Assembly (NCBI GenBank): GCA_022828595.1
Contig: JAKGHH010000008.1
Coordinates: 8,297,728 to 8,361,727, forward strand
Length of the DNA: 64,000 bases
Origin: Nelumbo lutea
Taxonomy: Eukaryota; Streptophyta; Magnoliopsida; Proteales; Nelumbonaceae
Direction: 5' to 3'
The notes beneath the pieces were generated by a model that saw nothing but the letters and a program-made list of their open reading frames with translations, searched no databases and had not been told where the DNA came from. Of the stretch, positions 47,049 to 58,110 are shown one piece after another (position 1 is the first letter of the stretch; every line of letters begins with the position of its first letter). The position numbers and the translations under genes are program-made.

Positions 47049-49422
47049 CCACTGTTTAATTTATTGTTTCACTTTGAAAAATTATTATGCTTCTTTTTCT
47101 TTACAATAATTATCTGTAGGGAATGGTGGGACTGATGATAGAGTCTGCCCTGCCACTGTTGAAATCATGGGAGGATCGAGTTGAAGGGGATGGAGGAGTT
47201 GCAGACATTAGAATAGATGAGGATTTAAGAAACTTATCGGCAGATGTAATCTCAAAAGCTTGTTTTGGGAGTTCTTATTGCTACGGCAAAGAGATATTTT
47301 CACTAATTTGGGCACTTGAAAGGACTGTTTCATTTGCAGGAGTACTTAATAAAATTCCTGCTTTTAGGTATTTACATTACACTCTCTAGCCCATATAACC
47401 TAGGGTCTATTTGGTTTATAATTGGAATCATAATTAAAATGATTTATTTTTATATAATCAATTGGAATGGGATTTCAATCTTAAGGAGGGGACAGGAAAC
47501 TTGATTTTAATTTTGCTCAATCAAATAATTAGAATCAGAATTATTCATTCCCATTCAGGACCCCTATTTCTGCAAAACAAATGGGCCCTTACCGGTTTCA
47601 TTGCTACGATAGCGTATGTTCCGGACTCCTATTCCTGCAACATTTGTAAAGATTATATTACGTTGCAACATTTACAGCTTGAGATGCTTTGCAGATGCCT
47701 TCCAACCAAAAACAATAGGGAGGCTCGGAGATTAGAGGAGGAGATCAAAGAGTTGATTCTGAAGGTGGCAACAAAACGAAAAGAAGAAAGTAATTATGTA
47801 ACATCATGTGAGACTGAAAAGGACCTATTACAAATGATACTTGAGGGTGCCTGTGCTGATCAGCTTGACCAAGAAACAGCTAATCGCTTCGTTGTAGACA
47901 ACTGTAAGAACATATATCTTGCTGGCCATGAGACCGTTGCTTCTGTTGCCACATGGACCTTGATGCTACTGGCTTCGCATCCCGAATGGCAGTCACGTGC
48001 TCGCACCGAGGTCTTTGATGTGTCCGGCGGTGGGTTGCCAGATGCTGACTTGCTTTCCAAGATGAAAACGGTATACATCATCATCACTATCATCATTATT
48101 ATTATATTAGAAAATAAAAACCTATTTTTGCCCTAATTAAGGGAAATTTTCTGTAGTTGTACTTTGGCTCGAGTGATAATTTAGTTTCCAAACTTTAAAA
48201 TGTGATAATGTAGTATGGAACTTTCAAAATGTGACAATCTACTACCTGTCATTAATCAGTCTATTAAACAGTCGTTAAGTGACATTTGAAAAATCAAAAA
48301 TACCCTTTGAATGCCATCTAATTCTCTTTATCAACCATCAAATTCTCTTCTATTCAAAAAAGCTGATGACTTTAGAAGAATCTAGAATTTGGGACTGTTC
48401 ATTTTATTGTCAAGGTTTGGATGGCTGATAAAGAGAATTAGATGGCATTCTTAGGACATTTTTTACTTTTCAAATGTTACTTAACAATTGATTAATGATC
48501 TAGTTAATGACAAGTACTGGATTGTCATATTTTGAAAGTTTGAATACTGAATTATCACATTTTAAAATTTGATGACAAAATTGTCAATCGAGCCAAAATA
48601 TAAGTACCGATTAGAAATTTTTCCTATAATTAATTAAATTTCAGCACAAATTATGAATGAACCTGTTTTTATCCATGCTTCAAACCCGATAAACTTTCAT
48701 GTGAGAGGGCATGTCCAAGAATAAAAACTTATATATCCACAAACCTCACCTTATAGCTTAACTTTTAGGTCGAAGGTTTCACTGAGAATAATAAAATCTG
48801 TTACTTAACTTAAGGGGTGAAATTTCAATATTGTATATTAACACGGTTGGGGGTTTTGATGAGTTGGATAATACATTCATGGTTTTGTTAAGTTGTGGCC
48901 TGTGGATAAGATTTTGTTGGTCTATGGTTCATATGATGAGAATGAGAGGGTGCTCATCACAGACGTATGTAAATGCTGCAGTTGACAATGGTGATTCAAG
49001 AGACCCTTCGGCTGTTTCCTCCAACATCGTTTGTTTCGAGAGAGGCATTTGAAGAGATGCAGTTGGGTGGTTTTCGCATCCCGAAAGGTGTAAACATTTG
49101 GATTCCCATCCCTACATTGCACCGCATCCCTGAAATTTGGGGGCCGGATTCGGATGAATTCAAGCCAGAGAGGTTCGCCCACGGAATATTTGGTGCTTGC
49201 AAGCTTCCACAAGTGTTCATTCCGTTTGGACTGGGGCCCCGCACATGCTTGGGCCAGAAATTTGCCATGGCTGAGTTGAAGACTGTTCTTTCTCTACTGC
49301 TTTCTAAGTTTTCTTTCTCCCTCTCTCCTAAATATGTTCATTCTCCCTCATTTAAAATGGTTTTGGAGCCCCAATATGGAATGGATCTCCTTGTAAGCAG
49401 AAGATCTAAAGCAGAGCCTTAG
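45006..49422 (+). CDS. Cytochrome P450, CYP714 family (CYP72 clan)
   Basis: Five exons: 45006-45288, 46232-46458, 47120-47367, 47695-48070 and 48982-49422. All have GT-AG borders and join in frame to about 524 residues, the usual size. An N-terminal membrane anchor (about residues 5-25) implies ER attachment. Diagnostic motifs are AGHET at 329-333 (I helix, oxygen activation), ETLR at 385-388 (K helix ExxR), PERF at 440-443, and the haem loop [10 protein letters not shown] at 460-469 with Cys467 as the iron ligand. The spacing, the LPTKNN segment and the ELR-type N terminus fit CYP714. Characterised members oxidise gibberellins (EUI/CYP714D, CYP714A/B) or triterpenes (some CYP714E). The substrate cannot be assigned here. 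Two oddities: Val334 follows the I-helix Thr where most members have Thr, and Cys254 stands where the family has an aromatic residue before LPT. A MITE fills much of intron 4. No stop or frameshift is present. Confidence 0.9.
45310..45353 (+). repeat. (CT)n(GT)n microsatellite in P450 intron 1
   Basis: An uninterrupted CT run of about 16 units is followed by a short GT run, just inside intron 1. It is a simple-sequence tract, likely polymorphic in length, and open frames across it are not coding. Confidence 0.85.
47019..47046 (+). repeat. (AT)n microsatellite in P450 intron 2
   Basis: An alternating AT tract of about 14 units shortly before exon 3. No function is evident. Confidence 0.85.
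48142..48624. mobile_element. MITE with long inverted arms inside P450 intron 4
   Basis: The segment is a near-palindrome. The left half (GGGAAATTTTCTG, then AAAATGTGATAAT and GCCATCTAATTCTC) recurs inverted in the right half (GAGAATTAGATGGC, ATTATCACATTTT, GAAATTTTTCC). TAATTAA stands beside both ends and may be the target duplication. A second copy of the family lies at 53247-53810. There is no coding capacity, so it is a non-autonomous element. Arms of over 200 bases suggest a Mutator-like or foldback origin, but the superfamily is not certain. Confidence 0.75.
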
Positions 49423-51303
49423 AAGGTGACTATATAGGTTCTTTTTCTTTTATTCCCTTCTAATATTCAATTTCATTGTGGCATCTCTCTATTCTATTTT
49501 TTTAGTTTTGATATAAAAGGGACTAAGGGTGAATAAATGGGTAGGTTATACCTGGAACCAAATGGAATCGATCTCAAACTGACCTTGAACCGACTCTACC
49601 CAATTTATTACAGGATAGAGTCTGATTCTAAATTCTTCAAACTGACTCCACCCAGGTCAATTCCAGGGTCTAGGGGTTTATCCTACCCAAACTTATCCAA
49701 TGAACCAACTTTGGTGGAATTGGCCTTGGTGAAACCTGCCTTGGAAGTTGGAACTGAACTTGTCTTCAAATAAACCCCAAAATACTTTTAGGAGTGTGAA
49801 GATTTAAACCCAAACGCTCATAATTACAAAGGCCATGGTGTCACTTGAACACTTAGTTGCTTAAGTTATTTAATCATTTGTTTTCATTTTAATATTTGAA
49901 TGTGTACAATAAGTAATGTAAAAGGCTCAAAGGAAAGACTTTGGAACTGACCTCGGAACCACCAAGGTCAGAACCGCCTTCACAGGGTAAGATCCGATTC
50001 CAAAAACCTGGAACCGACCCCTACAAGATAGGTTTCGGGTTTTGCCATGAAACCAAATCGAACCAACCCATACTCACCCTAAGAAGGACCAAAAAAACTA
50101 GGCAACACTACAGATGTTTTTTTTTTATTCGGAGTGAAATTGCCTTCCAGTTGAAACGAATGGAGTTTTTGGAAAAGTTTTTCTATAAGACAAGACGCCT
50201 TTGGGCTGCGATGTAAATTTTGTTTAAGGACTAAGGTGAATATCTACATGCCTGACGGTGCAAACTAAATTACACAACAAACAATACCTCTCTTCCATTT
50301 CTTTGCCGTGTAAATTTTGCACCCGTAAAAGACTAAAGTGGTACAAATTTTCGCATTAACATTATTTTTGGTTTGATAGAAAACGAGAGAGAAACAGGAA
50401 GGTTATTAGTAAAATTTGCGAAACTTCTTAAGAAAATTCTCTCAATTTTCTATTTCTCTCAAATACAGACTTAAAAATAAAATAAAAACTGAAAACAAGT
50501 GAGAACACTGTTTGTTTCAAGAAAACACATATTAAAGAGCTATTTTGTTTTCCTTTTTTCTGCTTATGTGACACATTCTAAAAAAAAAATTAATAAAACA
50601 TTAATATTGAAAAACACTAAATTTGCATTGCCTCCCTACAGAGCATGCCTCACACGTGCCCACAGCACATCACAACCATAATATTCACAATGCACAGTTG
50701 GGAGTCGATCCGAATTCAGGAACGTCATCTTAGCAGCAGGGAAAGTATGTATTAATTAGCGCTTATATTTTATGTTGTACTCCACGTTGAATTGTAGATT
50801 TGTAGGTGCGATGGGAACAAAGCTCAATAAATTCTATAGTTTCTTGTTATTCTCATATTAGTTTGCTTAGTGTAAACTCTAGATTCTATGTGAATCATAA
50901 TCATGATCTTATGCTCGAGTCGTCATTGTTGTGGTTATTATTTGGACCGGCCAGGCCAGTCCTACATGGGCCACGATATCAGCTATAAACATTTGGCTCA
51001 TGAGCCTGGTCCACATGCTAAATGGGCCAAACTTGGGATGAGAACTGCAAACCTAAATGGGCCTACCAATGTGCATAAGAGGGCATGCAGGGCGTAGTGT
51101 ACATATGAGTGACATGATGCAATATTTACACAAAAAAGGACTTCATCTCCTTTCTGCAGTTAAAAGGAGATAACTCCTATGCCAAATGCAGCCTTTCACG
51201 TTTTAGATAAGTTAACAAATGGAAAGAAAATTTGCAATAGGTTCCTAACTAATAAGTGATATGAAAACAAATTATATTAAGATAAAATAAAAGAATATAA
51301 ATG
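49423..51303. other. Downstream region of the P450 gene, no further gene
   Basis: The first few hundred bases are the probable 3' untranslated region. A patch at about 49530-50080 is rich in AACCGACTC/GGAACCGACC words, resembling a decayed hAT-type MITE. Nothing else is identified. Confidence 0.45.
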
Positions 51304-51399
51304 ATATCTGATGTAACCGTTTTTTGCCACGTACCAATGTTTTGTGATATCAAATTTTTTGGCTAATTACCTCATTATTTGACCCGGTGGTGGCGTGCC

Positions 51400-51826
51400 T
51401 TAGTGATGAGTTACTTGGTGGTGAATTGCCTACTGGCGAACTGTTTGGTGGAGAACTGCCTGGGGGCGAACTGCTTGGGGGCGAACTGCCTGGTGGCGAA
51501 CTGCCCGGTGGCGAGCTGTTCGGTGGCGAACTGCCTGGTGGCGAACTGCCCGGTGGCAAACTGCCTGGTGGTGAACTGCCCGGTGGCGAGCTGCTCGGTG
51601 GCGAACTGCCTGGTGGCAAATTGCCCGGTGGCGAACTGCTCGGTGGCGAACAGGCTGGCGAAGAGTTGCTTGGTGGCGAACTGCCTAGTGGCGAACTACC
51701 TGGTGGCGAACTGCCCGGTGGCAAACTACCCGGTGGCAAACTGCCCGGTGGCAAACTGCCTGGTGGCAAGCTGCTCGGTGGCGAACTGCCTAGCGGAGAG
51801 CTACCTGGTGGCAAACTCCCTACTAG
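51400..51826 (-). repeat. 15-bp minisatellite inside the solo LTR
   Basis: About 28 units of a GGCGAACTGCCTGGT type run head to tail with few changes. The period is a multiple of three and the unit lacks stops, so frames stay open on both strands (GELPG-like on plus, PPGSS-like on minus). These are a by-product of the repeat and not a collagen-like gene. Confidence 0.9.
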
Positions 51827-52204
51827 GTAGTCGGTGACTTAGAGAATGGTGGAGCTCCCTGGTGCGGTGCAATCCAACTGCCCTCAGCATGAGGTGGTCT
51901 TCTTTTCTTTGTAGGCAGTGGGAGCTGAGGGACCTGTGAAAACTCCATCTTTTCCTCCTCTTTGTAGGTGGCGGGAGCTGAGAGACCTGCAAGAACTCCA
52001 TCTTTTCCTCCTCTTTGTAGGCGACGGGAGCTGAGGGACCTGCGAGAACAGAATCAGAGGTCCCGGGGGTATTTTCCTAGCGGGGGCTCTCCGACGCTTA
52101 AGTTAGCACTCTTATTGTAGAGAGCTTTGAAGATAATATGAGAGAGCTAGAGGACAGGAGTTACTTCCCTTTTTTTCCCTCCTCCCCTTTTGGGGGGTGA
52201 GGTC

Positions 52205-52212
52205 TTTATATA
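52205..52212 (-). promoter_or_regulatory. LTR promoter TATA box
   Basis: TATATAAA on the minus strand is followed by GACCTCACCCCCC. It lies at the same place as TATATAAA (60569-60576) in the other solo LTR. Transcription would run toward lower coordinates. Confidence 0.6.
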
Positions 52213-52344
52213 CTGGAGTCTTCGCGGGTTAGGTGGGTGAAAAGCCTCTAAACAGTAAGACTCGTCACATCCTGTCAGAACTGGGGTACGGTGGTGAACT
52301 CCTCGAGGTCGTCAGGCTGGCGCTTGTGTTAGGCAGCCAGGTCG

Positions 52345-52500
52345 GCGCCTGGGCCGGGTTGTCAAGAGGGCGCCTGCGTCAGTCGGCGGGTCGGTGTCTG
52401 GGCTAGGTCGTCAGATTGGCGCCTGTGTCAGTCGGCGGGTCAGTGTCTAGGCCAGGTCGTCAGGTTGGCGCCTGTATCAGTTGGCGGGTCAGTGTCTAGG
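52345..52500 (-). repeat. 49-bp tandem repeat inside the solo LTR
   Basis: Three units with GTCAGTCGGCGGGTC and GTGTCTAGGCCAGGTCGTCA recur every 49 or so bases. The opposite solo LTR carries the same array at about 60235-60410. Confidence 0.75.
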
Positions 52501-52896
52501 TCAGGTTTGTCGGTGGGCGTCTTATGGGCATCTTGGCCGGATCATGTGCTAGGCTGGTCCAGGTCGGCCAGTTCGCGCAGGCCGTGCGCAGTTCGCGCGG
52601 GCCGCGCGTCAGGCCGCACGCAGGTCGTGCGCGCACGCGCAGGTCGCGCAGGCGCACGGGTCGTGCCAGGCCGGCCAGACTGGTGCACTGCACGCGGGCC
52701 GCGCGTCAGGCTGCACGCAGGTCGTGGGCACACGCACAGGTCGCGCAGGCGCGCGGATCGCGCCGGGCCGGCCAGACTGGTGGCCGGGTGGGTCACCAAC
52801 TTCATAAATTTGTTGGCTAGGTGCTTACCTAATTGTCACGAGATGCCACGTGTCACAATTTCACTGAAGGGCCAAATCTACCCTCATATCAATATC

Positions 52897-53246
52897 TAAA
52901 AATAATTCTAAGCACATAAAATAAACAACAAACCAAAGATTTAAATAAGAAAGCTAAAAAAACATAGGAAGAGCAAACAATTAATATGTGATAGGCATGT
53001 GCCTATCTTGTCGTATCCATCTTGGTTTCATGTTAATGGGCTGGATCACCGTAGGCCTAAACCTCTCAGGTTAGTGTGGTAGAGTCTCTCAAAACAGCTA
53101 AGGCTGTTTTTCCCGAACAGCCAAAGTGATGTCCCCTGTATGTGGTGTGCTGGACAGTGGTTGGGCTAAACTATGGTGATGGATGATCTCATGATCTCAT
53201 CACATGCGTTCCTTGCAACAAAAGGGAAAATCAATTAAACAAAAAG
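52897..53246. other. Spacer, nothing recognised
   Basis: No gene or repeat structure is identified between the solo LTR and the MITE. Confidence 0.4.
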
Positions 53247-53810
53247 AGAAAATTCCCTATTAGTATCCTATACTTTGGGCCTAGTGTCACTTTGGCCCTC
53301 AAATTTTAAAATAACACAATTTAGTATTCAAATTTTTAAAACATGATAATCCAGTATCTAATGTTAACTAGTTGTTAACCAATAAGCTAAGTGGCATTTG
53401 AAAATGATATAAATGCCCTTCAAGTGTTATTCAATTTTCTTTATCAACTATCTAAATATTGATAAAAAATTAATAGTCTCAAATCTTGTTTGCCTTTTCC
53501 ATTCAAGAAAGTTGGGGTACCTTTGAGTGGGCATTCTGGTGACCCCAACTTTTTTGAATAGAAGAGGCAATGATCTGAAAGTATTAATTTTTTGTCAATG
53601 TTTAGATGATTGATAAAGAAAATTAGATGACACTTGAAGGGCATTTGTATCTTTTTCAAATGCCACTTAACAGCTGGTTAATAGCTAATTAATAACAGGT
53701 ATTGGATTGCCACATTTTAAAAATTGGATTACTGAATTATTGTATTTTAAGATTTAGAGACCAAAATGACAATAAACTAAATAGATGGTATTAATCGAAA
53801 ATTTTCCCTA
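53247..53810. mobile_element. MITE, second copy of the P450-intron family
   Basis: It is palindromic in the same way as the element at 48142-48624 and shares its inner motifs: TTTATCAAC, AATGCC, and AAGTTGGGG on one arm with CCCCAACTT on the other. The ends are AAAATTCCC and GAAAATTTTCCC. It has no open reading frame of note. Confidence 0.7.
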
Positions 53811-55275
53811 AAAAATTTATACACTCCACACGTAATCCTTTTACCCTAATTTTGTATTTTAGATTCCCCTATCAAAATCATCCGATATTCTGTACTAAGA
53901 AGAAAAAGTTGTGGACTCAAAATTGCTGTGCCTCTACGGGTTATATGGCGACTATCCTAAAAACGGAATGTAACGTATATATATGTATGAGTGTACTTGA
54001 ATTTTTTTAATCCAGTACGATACTATTTCATAGATTCAAATTGATTATGTAATAATATATAGTTTCTTTTGTTTCCTTATAAAAATTACTGAATTATAAA
54101 TCTTGGTTAGTTATTCGTGTCCGTCCGTTTCAGAGTGAGGAATTTATTTTCCAACTTTTTCAATTTAATTTGTTTTGTTGTAAATTACAAGGAAAGCGTG
54201 GTTTCCGTTGTAGGAAAAGACATGAAAAAAAGTCGTCTTCCCCTCAATTAAGCCCAGAATAAGAATAAGAATAAGAGAAAAGCCAAAACTAAAATTTAAA
54301 ATCAGACAACAAAGAAGAAAATTAAAGAAAGAAAAAAGAGGGAAGAGAAATGACCACCTACCTTCTGATTATTTGTTTTGACATATTGTATGGGCCCTGA
54401 GGAGTGAGGATACCCTCTTTATGTAGTATTTTGATCTTAAAGTGAGACCATAGGGTTTTCAATATAATCGCAAAGTGCCAACTGGCAATCCTACTTTTAT
54501 GTATAATTCTTTGGAGTAAAACAAATGTACAATTCATCGAATCAATATTCAATCAAACACATAGACTGTAAAGAATTATTAGATCTTTATATGGAAATGC
54601 AGTTTCTAAGACTAGAGAGTAGACCTTCATCACCGAGTCAGTAGCCTTTGTTTTTTTTTTTTTTTAATTATTCATAGGATTATGCAACGAGGGTAACCCA
54701 TCTCCCAAATATATTAACCCCCAATCCTTCTGCATGTGGAGTTCAATCAAAAGCTTCCATTACAATCATCGAGAGACCTTACTAACCAGCCAATTGACAC
54801 TTTGTAAGATAGTAACCTTTAAGCCTTGAAAAAAAAATGATTCAAATACAAATGCATTCTAAGAATTGTGTTTGAATAAGATTCTAGGGTTTCAGAATTT
54901 TCAAAGTAAATTAAATTAGGTTGAATTTTCAAACTGAGTGAGAAGGGTGCCATCAACCTATCATGACCCAATTAGCAAACAATTTAGGGAAGTTAACGGG
55001 GCAATTAACCGACCAAGGCCAATCTCAGCATACTTGAGCCTCCAGAAAAGCGGCAATTCGGCGTAGTGCATGAAGCACCCCCATCTTGAAAAATGCTCTG
55101 CGAATACCACCTCTGGACCTATTAACAAATTTGGTATACTATATTCAATTGGGTGGTACTGTTGAAGGGACGAGAATATTGGTTCATAATTGAGCAAGAT
55201 GCAGAAAAAAAAAATAAAATAAAATAATTAAATTGAGCTTGATCAGTTGGCATGCATTTTTGTTTTGTTTTGGAT
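53811..55275. other. Intergenic, no gene recognised
   Basis: A/T-rich with short frames and a poly(T) run at about 54650-54665. No domain could be recognised. Confidence 0.4.
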
Positions 55276-55677
55276 AAATTTCTCAAACTATCCTTTTTGT
55301 TTGAAAATTCGCAAGCATTACCTTTTGACAATTGATTAATATTTTCGTTACCCTTAAACCATTCAAATGTATATCAGTAATTGTTATAACTTCCAAAAAT
55401 ACTCAATTTATCCCTGTTATAACTTCCACCACCAGCGTCTTCAACACGTACACTTCATCATGGGACCGTGGAGGGATATTAACCTTGAAAACCAGAGACA
55501 TGGTAAATAGTCTTTTTTGTCTTTTTGTTAATGAATATTAAATGGTGCTAACAACAAGGGAAGGGAAGTATTAATCAATTATTAAAAATAATAAAGATAG
55601 CTTTAATTAATTTTTAAACAGTAAGAATATATTTAAGTCAATTAATCAAATCATAAGAATAGTTTAAAAAATTTACT
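55276..55677. mobile_element. MITE with AAATTTCTCAAACTATCCTT ends
   Basis: The right end ATAAGAATAGTTTAAAAAATT is the imperfect reverse complement of the left. A related arm occurs at 2440-2575. It is non-coding. Confidence 0.55.
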
Positions 55678-56349
55678 CTCTCTAGAGAATAAGCTAGAGA
55701 GAGAGAGAAGGATTGATCATGGGAGATATTTGAAAGACGTGCGGAGAGTTAAAAGACCCCCAAACTTTAACTTGCCAGGTGTAATGTTTACTTTCATTTT
55801 GATTGGATGAAAGCAATGTTTGAAGTTTGAGGTTTGAACCGGTTAGCTCCATCGGTCTCTTTTGAGGAAGACTCATCCATCCCGTCCAGTCACCAGTGCC
55901 CAGTGGTGGGTTCCGAGGTGGCGAGCTCCCGATCGATTTGTGGGTCCAGTATGGCCATATGGACGCCAACTCTAACCAACACTTTTGACAATTTAAAAGG
56001 AAAACAAGCCACATCAACGCCGCTGCCTTTGGCAAGCGGGGTAATGAGGCCTCTTCTAATAATGGTTTTGAGCCTTTTGACCAGGGACAAATCCAAAATT
56101 GTTTTTAGCCATCAGATCAGAAAGAAAGCAAAAAGAAGATCATGTGAAGGACCATATCTAACCTACTTTACATTTACTCACTTCGGTTGGGGAATGGGGA
56201 TGTTTACTTGTCTACGGAACATAACATGGTCAACTCTAATAATAATGGGAACCCAAGGCAATTTTGGCAGGCCAGACTCCAGAGACGTCAGACCCCGCAT
56301 GAACCACCCCAGGTACTTCCCTAATATGCTGATGCTCTCATTGTTCCTC
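55678..56349. other. Upstream region of the RING-H2 gene
   Basis: A GA microsatellite sits at 55694-55706. Open frames on both strands lack domains. Promoter elements other than the TATA box cannot be assigned. Confidence 0.4.
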
Positions 56350-56356
56350 TATAAAA
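56350..56356 (+). promoter_or_regulatory. TATA box of the RING-H2 gene
   Basis: TATAAAA sits 96 bases before the ATG. A CT-rich leader (CTCTCTCCTCTCTCTCTCTA, from about 56389) runs between them, as is typical of plant 5' untranslated regions. Confidence 0.65.
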
Positions 56357-56445
56357 TCCAACTCTATCTAACATTTATTCTTTGCGCTCTCTCTCCTCTC
56401 TCTCTCTACTCTGAATTCTGAACTCTGTATTGAATTTTCCATTCC

Positions 56446-56778
56446 ATGGCAACTGAGGGAAGATCGACATATCCTATCGATCTATGTTTTGATCTTGATC
56501 TCGTTCTGACGGTTCCGGAGGATTCAGGAGAGGTCGCAACATCAGAATCTTTGGTATCTGACATGCCGACTGTCTATACCGCCGACGTGTGTACGGTGTG
56601 CATGGAAGAATTGGATGCAGCACCTGGTAAATGTGGAAAACAAATGCCCTGCGGCCACGTCTACCATCCCACTTGCATCTCCACCTGGCTCTCTCTTTAT
56701 GACTCCTGCCCTGTCTGCCGCTCCAGCGTCTCCGGCCATGTCTCGGAGTCCGAATCCCGGAAAGCTTCTTCTCCGTAG
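56446..56778 (+). CDS. Small RING-H2 finger protein, putative E3 ubiquitin ligase
   Basis: A single-exon gene of 110 residues. The C-terminal half is a complete RING-H2 domain: C49-X2-C52-X16-C69-X-H71-X2-H74-X2-C77-X10-C88-X2-C91. It carries the W81 and P89 positions that contact E2 enzymes in this family. The N-terminal 48 residues are acidic and otherwise featureless, with no membrane segment, so the protein is probably soluble. Proteins of this type join an E2-ubiquitin conjugate to a substrate; the substrate is unknown. The start is the first ATG after a TATA box and a CT-rich leader. Intronless small RING genes are common in plants. Flanking DNA is repeat-rich, and two inverted solo LTRs lie several kb to either side. 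All eight metal ligands are intact. Confidence 0.88.
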   Translation: MATEGRSTYPIDLCFDLDLVLTVPEDSGEVATSESLVSDMPTVYTADVCTVCMEELDAAPGKCGKQMPCGHVYHPTCISTWLSLYDSCPVCRSSVSGHVSESESRKASSP

Positions 56779-56819
56779 AGATATTTTCTTTATTCATTGT
56801 ACTGTCATAGCAATTTGTT

Positions 56820-56840
56820 CGCAATAAGAAATAAGAAACT
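56820..56840 (+). terminator. Possible poly(A) signal of the RING-H2 gene
   Basis: Two AATAAG-type near matches to AATAAA lie about 45 to 60 bases after the stop codon. Plant poly(A) signals are loose, so this is tentative. Confidence 0.35.
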
Positions 56841-56841
56841 C

Positions 56842-57852
56842 ACTTTATTTTTTATTTTTAATCCCAGGAAAAGAATTTGGCGTTAGTCTCGTAAATCATA
56901 AATCATCTATCTCATCATGAGAATTGCTTTTTGATCCAATAAGCAGTTATTGAAGGCATGATTATGCTTATAGCACACATCTGCAACACTGCGCACGGAA
57001 CTAATTCACTTGCACTGAAACAATTTTCCACTTGCCGCATTTAGATTCAAGAAAAGGGCATTTCTATTGCAAGCATTCCTCCTACAAAAAAAGTAGCAGG
57101 CAGCTCATAAGCTTGCATTTAGGGCCACGAAGTGAAAAACAGAGTATTTTATAATTTTTATTGTCAACTCCGGCACATTGTTTTTTATTCTTTCGAAATG
57201 AAAACTATGTAATCTAGGTTTTGCCGGCAAATGCATTTTTTATCGGTTTGCTCTTGCTGTTTTCTTCGTCCGGCCGGGTTTCAGATTACAGGAAAAAGCG
57301 TTCCACCCATAAACCATGTTGTGTTGTGCTTGAATTATTGTTGTGTGGTTTTCAGCCATCGCTTTATGTCCCAATCCTTAGCTTTGTGGTGGGATTAAAG
57401 GGGTGTTATGGACCTGATGCATTTTTAGCTTTATGGGTCCAATACTTCTAATACATGTTATTTGGGGATATTTTTTATTTATGGGAAAAGTTAAGTGTGA
57501 GTGCTCCGATAAATCAAAACTATGTTAATCTGTCCCAAACCAATGACAATCTGTCATATCATTTAAAAAATCACTTTTATTTTTTAAATGAGAAAAACAG
57601 GCTGGTATGATAGATTGTTATTGGTTTGGAATAGAAAATTTTCTGTCATCCCTACTCACCTGGTCCATGCACATCGCTCTCTCCAGGATGCTGATGAGTG
57701 GGCAGTCTTTGCCACCACAGCCACGCTGATAGAGATTCCAAACCGAGATCTGGGACAGTTTTTTCTCACCTCCATTGTAGTGGACATGGAGGAGTTATAG
57801 AGAGATAGAGAGCATTACGACTTCAACTTGTATGCATCTGCAGCCTAGGGTT
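56842..57852. other. Downstream region of the RING-H2 gene
   Basis: No further gene is recognised. Short frames at 57221-57451 and 57588-57800 have no domains. A pair of inverted words (CCAAACCAATGACAATCTGTC near 57536 and GATTGTTATTGGTTTGG near 57612) suggests a small MITE. Confidence 0.45.
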
Positions 57853-58110
57853 ACTTTTGATTGCAGTGCAATTTTATTTGTATTAATATAAATGCTTACA
57901 AGTGCAAATGAAAAAAATGCAAATTGTGGTTTAATATTGTCTTGGGTTTTATTTTATTTGACTTCATGTCTTAATTTACTTCATGTATACTTCAATCAAA
58001 CAAAATAAAACTAAAATTTGAAATTAAAATAGGTCAGAATTTTCACTCAAATCATTTACACTGTCATAATTTTACATCAGTGCAAATTTATATGCATTGC
58101 AACCAAATGC
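57853..58110. mobile_element. Probable MITE
   Basis: TTTTGATTGCAGTGCAATTT on the left and TATGCATTGCAACCAAATGC on the right form an imperfect inverted pair around an A/T-rich core. No target duplication was confirmed. Confidence 0.45.

Larger units (their letters stand above)
51309..52891 (-). mobile_element. Solo LTR of a Ty3-like retrotransposon with perfect target duplication
   Basis: The plus-strand text starts TGATGTAACCG and ends CCCTCATATCA, with ATATC on both sides (51304-51308 and 52892-52896). That is the classic TG..CA LTR with a 5-bp duplication and no internal region, so it is a solo LTR formed by recombination. Read on the minus strand it carries an ACACGTGGC box near its start, CpG-dense arrays (52320-52800), a TATATAAA promoter (reverse of 52205-52212), the CTAACTTAAGCGTCGG phrase, and a 15-bp minisatellite. 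Polyprotein genes are absent. Confidence 0.9.

Noticed and set aside
45006..49422. P450 as part of a biosynthetic cluster
   Set aside because: No other biosynthetic gene lies nearby; the neighbours are a RING protein, a MYB repressor and malic enzyme, many kb away.
51350..51837. Long overlapping open frames resembling a collagen- or extensin-like protein
   Set aside because: They are a product of a 15-bp stop-free repeat inside an LTR, open in several frames and on both strands.
52465..52899. Arg/Ala-rich open frames in the GC-rich segment
   Set aside because: They come from CpG-dense tandem arrays of the LTR, and similar frames occur on the opposite strand.
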